From contig JAGQQT010000324.1 in the NCBI GenBank assembly GCA_020426065.1, positions 1 to 5,191 on the forward strand: 5,191 nt of DNA. The letters are read 5' to 3'. Position 1 is the stretch's first letter. Each line of letters opens with the position of its first letter. The notes under the pieces were generated by a model. The model had not been told where the DNA came from, searched no databases, and saw only the letters and a program-made list of their open reading frames with translations. The position numbers and the translations under genes are program-made. Positions 1-5,191 of this stretch are shown piece after piece. Source of the stretch: Planctomycetaceae bacterium. Lineage in GTDB: Bacteria > Planctomycetota > Planctomycetia > Planctomycetales > Planctomycetaceae.

Positions 1-779
1 TTCCAGCTATTTGTGTTTATTAAAATTGATGCAGCGTCTTTCCATGTAATTAGTTCCTTGAATATGTTGGGGGTGTTGTTGCCGTTATCGGCGTGAATAA
101 ATAGGTCTTCAGTCTCGCATGGTGAAGTCCTTCTTGCTCCATATAAATCATCCGGAAATATATCACTGTTAGAGTTTACCCATTCTATTTTGTATTCTGA
201 TAGCTCGGGGCATAATAAATCGTCATTTATCAACGCGATCCTGCATGCTTCCTTGTTGTTTACTAGCACGCTTAATGAATGGAGGTATTTTTCCTTGACT
301 GTAAAGGATATTCCTAGGGAGTGAATTCTATGCGAAAAGTTGAATCCACCCTCGTCATCCAGGTCTCCTAGGGTAAATTTATTGGCAAATGAATGTCGTG
401 CCCAGTTAGCTAAATGGTTAGGTAGCTGTGTGTCGTTTAAATTGTAGGGGGATATTTCAAATGTGTCATCTTCTTTTATGTCGCAACAAAGTGATATGCG
501 TACATCTTCAACGCAGCCCGAGGATGGATTTTGTCTCCAGTCATTTCTGCCATGGAGTAAGTTGTCGAACCCGCCAAGATTAACGTAATTACCTCCTGTT
601 TCCGTAATGTCAGCATCTGTGTTCATGTTGAATAGGACTTCTCTTGCATAATGCAAGGCGTGTATGATGCTGCTTTTTCCTGCACTGTTGGCGCCAAACA
701 GAAGCGTAATCGGAGCCAGGTCTAGCTCGATCTTTTCGCCAATGCCCTTGAAGTTTTCAATTGATATATTTGTCAACAT
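1..779 (-). CDS. AAA/ABC-type ATPase (OLD/DUF3696-like), N-terminal part, runs off left edge
   Basis: The visible part is 259 codons with no stop, starting at ATG 779-777. The N-terminus reads MLTNISIENFKGIG, the usual first strand of SMC/RecF/OLD-type ATPases, followed by a perfect Walker A, GANSAGKS, at residues 29-36. Residues 65-80 (YVNLGGFDNLLHGRND) match the 'LGxFxxLVHxxD' segment that I know from DUF3696/AAA_15-type ATPases. Walker B, the ABC signature and any C-terminal TOPRIM or other effector domain would lie beyond the window, so the subclass (OLD nuclease, AriA-like, DUF3696) cannot be settled. It begins 14 bases after the stop of the 226-residue gene on the same strand; only a weak ribosome site (GAAG) is seen, so coupled translation from upstream is likely. 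GC is about 41% by hand count and ATA is common for isoleucine (11 codons), unlike the 52% GC gene at the right end. It is probably the third gene of the helicase operon. The family call is firm; the function is inferred. Confidence 0.9.
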   Translation of the reverse strand, partial: MLTNISIENFKGIGEKIELDLAPITLLFGANSAGKSSIIHALHYAREVLFNMNTDADITETGGNYVNLGGFDNLLHGRNDWRQNPSSGCVEDVRISLCCDIKEDDTFEISPYNLNDTQLPNHLANWARHSFANKFTLGDLDDEGGFNFSHRIHSLGISFTVKEKYLHSLSVLVNNKEACRIALINDDLLCPELSEYKIEWVNSNSDIFPDDLYGARRTSPCETEDLFIHADNGNNTPNIFKELITWKDAASILINTNSW

Positions 780-793
780 CTGATTACTTACTT

Positions 794-1474
794 CTAGACG
801 CAAATATGGGCATCAGTGATATTGTTTGATTTGACTTTGGTTGGCGGGCCAATTCTCAGACTCTTCCCATCTACATACCACCAGCCGTCTATCGCCATGG
901 GGGCGAGCATGGCGGCAGTATTCAGCGATTTAGCAGGCTTTGAAGTCAGGTATACCAAAGGCGGTCTTTCTTCAAATCGATTACTGAATTTTACCAACAG
1001 ATTTGACCTGTTATGAGACCTGGCTTTTCCATTTCCCTGTGCAAATGGCATGTTGCCATATGGATCAATGATTAACAAGCAAGCAGGGGATTCAGAACTG
1101 CCCATTACATCCGTCAGTTGAGGCAAGCTCTCTGGTGTTGCATACGTGACAGCTCCTTCCCTCCAGAATGCTGGGGCTATCCTTGAAGGGCAATGCTCTG
1201 AATAGTCGGAGTGAGTAAACCAGTTCTGAAACAAAATCTTGGTTGTTGCAATTGCAACATATTCATTTTGATCGTCACATTCAGCCAGAGATCCGATCTT
1301 TTCGCGTATCCAATCCATGTCATGACAGTTTCCAATCATTACTGCTAAATTGTCTTCTGTTAACACGTTTGCTGTGTCCGAGTCAAAGCGAAAATCCCCA
1401 AGACGTTTTTCACTCATGCGCGCTATGCGATGACCACGCATGACGGGTACTTCATATATTGGGTAAACATTCAT
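794..1474 (-). CDS. Unrecognised 226-residue protein between helicase and ATPase
   Basis: I do not recognise this family. The start is ATG 1474-1472 (MNVYPIYEV), because it overlaps the helicase stop in an ATGA and has GGAG 8 bases upstream; the frame stays open to an ATG at 1555, but that would bury 27 extra codons in the helicase gene. The protein is soluble, with no signal peptide or membrane segment. Residues 131-140 (ACLLIIDPYG) form a hydrophobic strand ending in an acidic residue, and 172-180 (PLVYLTSKP) look like the next strand, so an alpha/beta core is plausible, but no P-loop is visible. DPYG recalls the DPPY motif of adenine methylases, yet it is not that motif and no SAM-binding FxGxG is seen. 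Cysteines 50, 66, 95, 132 and 225 are not paired as CxxC. The tight coupling to the helicase suggests a partner or regulatory subunit made in similar amounts; that is inference from position only. Confidence 0.82.
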   Translation of the reverse strand: MNVYPIYEVPVMRGHRIARMSEKRLGDFRFDSDTANVLTEDNLAVMIGNCHDMDWIREKIGSLAECDDQNEYVAIATTKILFQNWFTHSDYSEHCPSRIAPAFWREGAVTYATPESLPQLTDVMGSSESPACLLIIDPYGNMPFAQGNGKARSHNRSNLLVKFSNRFEERPPLVYLTSKPAKSLNTAAMLAPMAIDGWWYVDGKSLRIGPPTKVKSNNITDAHICV

Positions 1475-3885
1475 AGTGAGTTCTCCACAATCTTGTTGCC
1501 ACATTCTGAGCAGAATCTCGAAGTAGCCATAAGGGGATGGCCACATGCTGTGCACGTGGCTACTACTCTGTCTTCGTACCTTACGATCCTGTCTCGATAA
1601 TCGATAATAGCAGGCGTCAACGTGTTGAAAATCTCTTGGATGGCTTTCAGGAGGTGCACTGTGGCAGTCTTGCTTGTTCTGTCATCATTACGCGGATTTG
1701 CTACGCATCGAAAGCAGCCTGTATCGTCATTGCATTGGCAAGATGCGACTCGTTCAAGCGATTTATCCACTAGTTCTGGCATTAAATCAAAAGCTTTGTC
1801 AGTCAGCTCCACTCCGTCGTAAACATTGTCATAAAGTATGATGAATGCTTCGTTTTTATTTGTGCGGTCTATCGCGGCAGCAAAATCCTGAGTATCGCAG
1901 GGGCCTGAGATGGTTGGAAACATGCTGTAGAAGAGTCGCTCAACACCCAAAAGAGCAGAATTGGGAGATACCCACAATTTGTATGAAAGGAAATCCCAAA
2001 ACTCTTCGGCAAAGCATAACATGGTGCCTTCTGTCGGCAAGCGGTGTGGTTTCATACCTGCGGAACCTGGCCAGGTCATAACCGTATTTCCACTTGGATC
2101 TTGCTCAGAAACGCATACCAAGTATTCGGTTACATCGATCGCGGCAGTGGTGACACAAACTTTGTGATAATCCGCCTTGCGATACAGATTTCTTACTTTG
2201 ATTTTCTTTTGTATGATCCCCTTGGTCTCATGACGGGAAAATTCCTGGCTTAAGCGGATTTTCTTCTTTCCGTGAAGTACATTCTTAACTCGATATGATC
2301 GACCGCCATGTCGGTAGATTCCATTCGTGTAGCACTCTCGCAGAAGATGTAGGTCATCAATTTCTCCAATTTCAACATCGTTAACGAAAAGCTTATAAGG
2401 CTTTTCTCCTCCATTGCGGAGATTAACCTCGACTTGAGGGTCATTCACGTAGAAAATCTCTTGATTGAGTTTTCCTTCATTGCGAAGTTTATTAATCTTG
2501 CCTAATTCGTCTCCAAGTGTCGCGATGAGTAATTGGCTTTCATCACCTCCGATTTCTTGTGCCGCACAGGCGTAATGCTGATACGCGACTCGAGCATTGT
2601 GCATGCTTAGTACCAACGGTTCTGTTTCGCGTTCGAAGAGTTGGTCTGGGTGATTCGCGTAATAGGAATCAATTGGTGTTTCTGCCGGAATCAGAATTGC
2701 AGCTCCATCTCGACCACCTCGAGCAGCTCTTCCAAAACGCTGCCAAAAACTCATCATGCTGTGCGGTAGGCCAACACAGACAACTACATCGATTTCACCA
2801 ATATCAATTCCAAGTTCCAAGGCACTGGTGGAGTAAACGAGTTTGACGTCTTTGGTTCTCAGGCCAGTTTCGATTTCCTCTCGTTGGAATGTGCTCAACC
2901 CCGATCGATACACACGGGTATGTGATTGATCTTCTGGCTTGGTAGCTCTGCCTAGCATACGTTCTGCAGAACTACGACTAGGGCAAAAGACCAGGCATGT
3001 CATGCCTTCATCGGCAAGCTTTTTGCCGAGTTTCCGTCCAGCGTCATAGAAATGGTCTTCTCCCCGCACCATCCAGAATTTGCGTCTTCCCTGTTGACTT
3101 CCATCTCGATCTGAGTCGACACAATGGAAAGATTCACCTGTCAGGAGCTCCATGTGCCCCTTGGGATCCTGTACTGTGGCTGATGTGGCGATAAATCGGG
3201 GAGAACTTCCGTGGTACTCGCAGATTTGTCTCAATCTTCTGAGTACAAATGCGACATTGGTTCCGAATATTCCCCGATATTCGTGGCATTCATCAATAAC
3301 GACATATTTCAGTCGTTGAAAGAACCGACTCCATTGAGAATCGTGATTATTTAGTATTGCCAAATGCAGCATGTCAGGATTGCTCAGGACTACTTGAGCT
3401 GTATCACGGAGCTCTTTCCGGGAAGCTGATGGAACACTCCCGTCATAACGACAAACAAAGTTCGCATTTGCTTCTTGGAGAGCGTTTAAGTTTTCGATGC
3501 CGCAAATGATTTCTTGGAGCTTTAGCAGCTGATCATTAGCTAAAGCTTTTTGAGGATAGAGGAACAGGGCAGTTGAGTCTGGGGCCTCGCAGAGGGTATG
3601 ACAAACAGGAAGGGAATAGATCAGCGATTTTCCGGAAGATGTCCGTGTCGCAACAACCGTATTATGGCCAGCAAGAATAGATTCAATTGCTTCATGCTGG
3701 TGAGTGTAGAGGCCGTCTGGAAATTGTTCTTTCAAATAATCCAGCACATTTTGGTGCAGGCTGGATTTCTCCAGAGAGTGGAACTGGCCTTCGCGGGGGC
3801 CGTCAATGGGAGGATCATAAAGTAATTTCAGGGATTCATCAGAGTTTAGGATTTCTTGGACTCGTGTGATGACTGAAGTTGTCAA
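1471..3885 (-). CDS. Superfamily 2 DECH-box helicase with MZB/DUF1998-type C-terminus and zinc ribbon (MrfA/Hrq1-like)
   Basis: An 804-residue ATP-dependent nucleic-acid helicase, counted from TTG 3885. Motifs in order: Q-like LYTHQHEA (59-66), Walker A TSSGKS (82-87), Ia YPQKALANDQ (110-119), II DECHEYRG (198-205), III SAT (235-237), IV LVFCPSR (298-304), V STSALELGIDIGEID (352-366), VI QRFGRAARGG (382-391). The linker and C-terminal part fit the MrfA/Hrq1 group: YDNVYDGVELTDKAFD (685-700), then a zinc-type cluster C716, C718, C724, C727. A second cluster, CTAC at 778-781 and CSEC at 792-795, forms a zinc ribbon. All catalytic motifs look intact. B. subtilis MrfA is a 3'-5' DNA helicase in mitomycin repair, and DrmA of the DISARM defence system is another DUF1998-type helicase. 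No MrfB-like exonuclease is seen here, and the neighbours favour defence. The frame is open to TTG 4083, but the first 66 residues of that longer form look non-coding. First gene of a three-gene operon. Confidence 0.93.
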   Translation of the reverse strand: MTTSVITRVQEILNSDESLKLLYDPPIDGPREGQFHSLEKSSLHQNVLDYLKEQFPDGLYTHQHEAIESILAGHNTVVATRTSSGKSLIYSLPVCHTLCEAPDSTALFLYPQKALANDQLLKLQEIICGIENLNALQEANANFVCRYDGSVPSASRKELRDTAQVVLSNPDMLHLAILNNHDSQWSRFFQRLKYVVIDECHEYRGIFGTNVAFVLRRLRQICEYHGSSPRFIATSATVQDPKGHMELLTGESFHCVDSDRDGSQQGRRKFWMVRGEDHFYDAGRKLGKKLADEGMTCLVFCPSRSSAERMLGRATKPEDQSHTRVYRSGLSTFQREEIETGLRTKDVKLVYSTSALELGIDIGEIDVVVCVGLPHSMMSFWQRFGRAARGGRDGAAILIPAETPIDSYYANHPDQLFERETEPLVLSMHNARVAYQHYACAAQEIGGDESQLLIATLGDELGKINKLRNEGKLNQEIFYVNDPQVEVNLRNGGEKPYKLFVNDVEIGEIDDLHLLRECYTNGIYRHGGRSYRVKNVLHGKKKIRLSQEFSRHETKGIIQKKIKVRNLYRKADYHKVCVTTAAIDVTEYLVCVSEQDPSGNTVMTWPGSAGMKPHRLPTEGTMLCFAEEFWDFLSYKLWVSPNSALLGVERLFYSMFPTISGPCDTQDFAAAIDRTNKNEAFIILYDNVYDGVELTDKAFDLMPELVDKSLERVASCQCNDDTGCFRCVANPRNDDRTSKTATVHLLKAIQEIFNTLTPAIIDYRDRIVRYEDRVVATCTACGHPLMATSRFCSECGNKIVENSL
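1483..1486 (-). promoter_or_regulatory. Ribosome binding site of the 226-residue gene, inside the helicase end
   Basis: On the minus strand the bases read GTGGAGAACTCACTATGA: GGAG, 8 bases, then ATG, whose ATGA also holds the helicase stop TGA. The site lies within the helicase codons for Val-Glu. It decides the internal start at 1474 over the more upstream ATG at 1555 and points to translational coupling of the two genes. Confidence 0.7.
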
Positions 3886-3890
3886 TTCGC

Positions 3891-3895
3891 TCTCC
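3891..3895 (-). promoter_or_regulatory. Ribosome binding site supporting a TTG start for the helicase
   Basis: The minus strand reads GGAGAGCGAATTGACA: GGAG, 6 bases, then TTG at 3885-3883. From this TTG the protein (TTSVITRVQEIL onwards) looks like a normal helicase leader. A rival TTG at 4083 has AAGG 6 bases upstream, but the 66 codons it adds are not protein-like. No ATG exists in this frame before the conserved helicase motifs, so a TTG start (or another non-ATG start) is forced. Confidence 0.55.
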
Positions 3896-3905
3896 GCGTT
3901 TGAGG

Positions 3906-3925
3906 AACAGATATTCTGATCTGTT
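3906..3925. promoter_or_regulatory. Candidate operator: 7-bp inverted repeat before the helicase
   Basis: The plus strand reads AACAGAT-ATTCTG-ATCTGTT, two perfect 7-bp arms with a 6-bp spacer, ending 20 bases upstream of the TTG start. A smaller dyad, CAGA-TAT-TCTG (3908-3918), overlaps the left arm. The location fits an operator, or a hairpin in the leader RNA near the ribosome site. It is not the E. coli LexA consensus CTGT-N8-ACAG, because the arms are in the opposite order. A repeat of this size is expected by chance about once per kilobase when spacing is free, so position is the main support. Confidence 0.3.
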
Positions 3926-4113
3926 TGAGGCTTATGCGAAGTGTATGCCAAATGGTGTAAAACGAGAAAAATGCTTGAAATAATGGTCGATGGGCTCTTT
4001 CTAGGCTCAGGTGGCAAATGTGTGGCAACAAATATAATTGTGAAGGAACATCTCCGTGTGTGCTTTGATTTGCTCTGCTGCAACGGGAACCTTCGTTCGC
4101 AATTCCGTCAACT

Positions 4114-4147
4114 AAAAATGGTCGAGAACTCGTACGAAACCTCGACC
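4114..4147 (-). terminator. Probable intrinsic terminator after the HNH gene
   Basis: On the minus strand, GGTCGAG (4147-4141) pairs perfectly with CTCGACC (4126-4120) across a 14-base loop and is followed by ATTTTTAG, a five-T run at 4118-4114. There is no T-run on the plus side, so it would act on minus-strand transcripts. It lies about 145 bases past the HNH stop and about 230 bases before the helicase start, where it would separate the two units. The loop is rather long and the T-run short, so it may be modest in strength. Confidence 0.5.
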
Positions 4148-4292
4148 TGAAAAGCAGTTTGTTCAATTAATTGTGCTAGCAGGTCACTGTCATTTGAGTC
4201 CTCTTCGCCTCCCATTGCTGCAGTACAGCATGATGCGACTCCAGTTACCTATGAATCATCGATTATGGTCTCAGTTCTTGCTTTTCATCTGC

Positions 4293-5191
4293 CTAATTTA
4301 TCTTCCGTGAATCCTCGAGAAAATTGTTCAGGCGCTCAGCAATCAGATTTCGTCGCTCTGCCAGGAATTGCGTGTAGGCTTCGACTGTCAGCAACTCCGT
4401 TGCGGTGGGGATGCACTGAGAAATGAACGGCTTCTCGCCCTGCTTGTCGATGATTTGGGAGAAGTAGATGTGTGGTGACTTGCTGCTGATGCTGCGGTTT
4501 GTCTTACCGCCGATAAATGACAGGTTTGCGATGTCATTGATGACGACCGGTCGGAAATGCCCTTTGAGGATTGCTCTTGGGAAAATGTGATGGAACTGAA
4601 GATGATGCTGCTTCCCCTTGTGTGATAGTGAAATCGCCAGGTTCGAAACCCAGTCTTTGGCTCCGTCCTGGCTGAAGGCAAGGAACATGGTTTTGAAATA
4701 GGCACTCCGGGCGTTCCTGCCTTCCAACTCACCGGGTTCGATTTCCAGTTTTCCGAACTGGAGCCGAAGCGTCTCTATGATTGCCTCGATCCCATTATCA
4801 TTTCGCAGTCGATTGAGGTCCTGGTCGAGCAGCGTTTCTGACGAGCCTCGTGAGTATCGGCCCTTCGTGTTGGCAACTAGCAGCCAGTAGCGAAGATCGG
4901 CAGCGTGTTGGGGGCTCAGTTTGTAACCAAGCTGGTGACCTGCGTATCCGAGAGAAATCATTAGGAACGGCGATGACAGCAGGGCAGGACTGTCGATTCG
5001 GACATTGCTCTTGAGGAAGTTGATTGCGAAACGCATCCCATCCTTGCACTCGTCCCATCCCTTCTGAAGCTGCTCGATTGTCAGGCGACCGACGGTCTTG
5101 AAGCGTGACTGCCCGGTGACGAACGAAATCAGATTTTTGACATGTATACCAAGTTCAAGGTCAAACCCCGCTTCGGTACACTCTTCCTGAA
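4293..5191 (-). CDS. DUF262/GmrSD-family protein with C-terminal HNH nuclease, 5' end missing
   Basis: The frame is open from the right edge to TAG 4295-4293, giving 298 visible residues; an ATG at 5036 is internal, as the protein-like sequence continues upstream of it. Visible residues 111-125 (RYSRGSSETLLDQDL) match the RYSG-SSE-T--D-DL helical segment typical of DUF262 proteins. The HNH nuclease follows: HHIFPRAIL (200-208), INDIANLSFIGG (217-228), TNRSISSKSP (230-239) and IYF. Its His-His, central Asn and later Asn are all present, so it looks catalytically intact. In this family the N-terminal DUF262 half has a ParB-like NTPase fold (DGQQR motif); it would lie beyond the window. Known relatives are GmrSD, BrxU and SspE, which cut modified phage DNA or act with phosphorothioation. 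GC is about 52%, higher than the ATPase gene, and a hairpin lies after it, so it is probably a separate unit from the helicase operon. Family call firm; target unknown. Confidence 0.9.
   Translation of the reverse strand, partial: QEECTEAGFDLELGIHVKNLISFVTGQSRFKTVGRLTIEQLQKGWDECKDGMRFAINFLKSNVRIDSPALLSSPFLMISLGYAGHQLGYKLSPQHAADLRYWLLVANTKGRYSRGSSETLLDQDLNRLRNDNGIEAIIETLRLQFGKLEIEPGELEGRNARSAYFKTMFLAFSQDGAKDWVSNLAISLSHKGKQHHLQFHHIFPRAILKGHFRPVVINDIANLSFIGGKTNRSISSKSPHIYFSQIIDKQGEKPFISQCIPTATELLTVEAYTQFLAERRNLIAERLNNFLEDSRKIN

Larger units (their letters stand above)
3886..4292. other. 407-base gap between HNH gene and helicase operon
   Basis: The gap separates two transcription units on the same strand. 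It holds a terminator-like hairpin (4114-4147), an inverted repeat (3906-3925) and the helicase ribosome site (3891-3895). I see no tRNA, CRISPR, insertion sequence or direct repeat. No convincing -35/-10 pair was found on the minus strand, although the helicase promoter should be here, between the terminator and 3900. Several frames are open by chance on both strands (for example minus 4166-3882 and plus 3941-4150), but their composition is not protein-like. Confidence 0.6.

Noticed and set aside
1018..1072. DPYG in the 226-residue protein as an adenine methylase DPPY motif
   Set aside because: Only one proline is present, no SAM-binding FxGxG motif is visible, and the surrounding residues do not fit.
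1475..1555. Longer start at ATG 1555 for the 226-residue protein
   Set aside because: It would overlap the helicase by 85 bases, whereas the ATG at 1474 has GGAG at 8 bases and a classic ATGA overlap.
1471..3885. Assignment of the helicase as mrfA itself
   Set aside because: The fold group fits, but no mrfB-like exonuclease gene is present, the protein carries an extra zinc ribbon, and the operon partners differ, so no symbol is given.
3906..3925. LexA (SOS) box
   Set aside because: The arms run ACAG...CTGT rather than CTGT...ACAG, and the spacing differs from the known E. coli and Gram-positive boxes.
3941..4150. Plus-strand 69-residue frame diverging from the helicase across the inverted repeat, as a regulator gene might
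   Set aside because: No helix-turn-helix or other domain is visible, the nearest GAGG is badly spaced, and the composition is not convincing.
3882..4166. Minus-strand 94-residue frame from a TTG, whose TGA overlaps the helicase TTG by 4 bases (TTGA)
   Set aside because: The overlap is tempting because it mirrors the ATGA overlap downstream, but the translation is rich in Arg and Ser with very few acidic residues, has no ribosome site and runs through the terminator hairpin.
4388..4732. 114-residue minus-strand frame inside the HNH gene
   Set aside because: It is Ser/Arg-rich and out of frame with a strongly motif-supported gene, so it is a shadow.

Overview
The window is bacterial: closely packed genes, Shine-Dalgarno sites and a 4-base stop/start overlap. 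All four supported genes lie on the minus strand, so they read from right to left. No ribosomal, tRNA or lineage-marker gene is present, so I cannot name the organism. The content (a GmrSD-type HNH protein, a MrfA/Hrq1-type helicase and an OLD/DUF3696-like ATPase) looks like an accessory region, probably a defence or genome-maintenance island.

Layout from right to left. (1) 5191-4293: the C-terminal 298 residues of a DUF262/GmrSD-family protein with a C-terminal HNH nuclease; its start lies beyond the right edge. (2) 4292-3886: a 407-base gap with a terminator-like hairpin (4114-4147) and a 20-bp inverted repeat (3906-3925) just before the next gene. (3) 3885-1471: a superfamily 2 helicase with a DECH box, a C-terminal MZB/DUF1998-type cysteine cluster and an extra zinc ribbon; the best start is a TTG with a good ribosome site. 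(4) 1474-794: a 226-residue protein I do not recognise, whose ATG overlaps the helicase stop by 4 bases (ATGA). (5) 779-1: the first 259 residues of an ABC-type AAA ATPase, 14 bases further on, running off the left edge.

Genes 3 to 5 form a clear operon: helicase, unknown protein, ATPase. This helicase-partner-ATPase layout next to a restriction-type nuclease is what one expects of an anti-phage module. The helicase family also includes the DNA-repair enzyme MrfA, so a repair role cannot be excluded. Hand-counted GC is about 52% in the HNH gene and about 41% in the ATPase gene, with the helicase between them, which suggests pieces of different origin. The least explained element is the 226-residue protein, whose partners suggest it is a dedicated third component.
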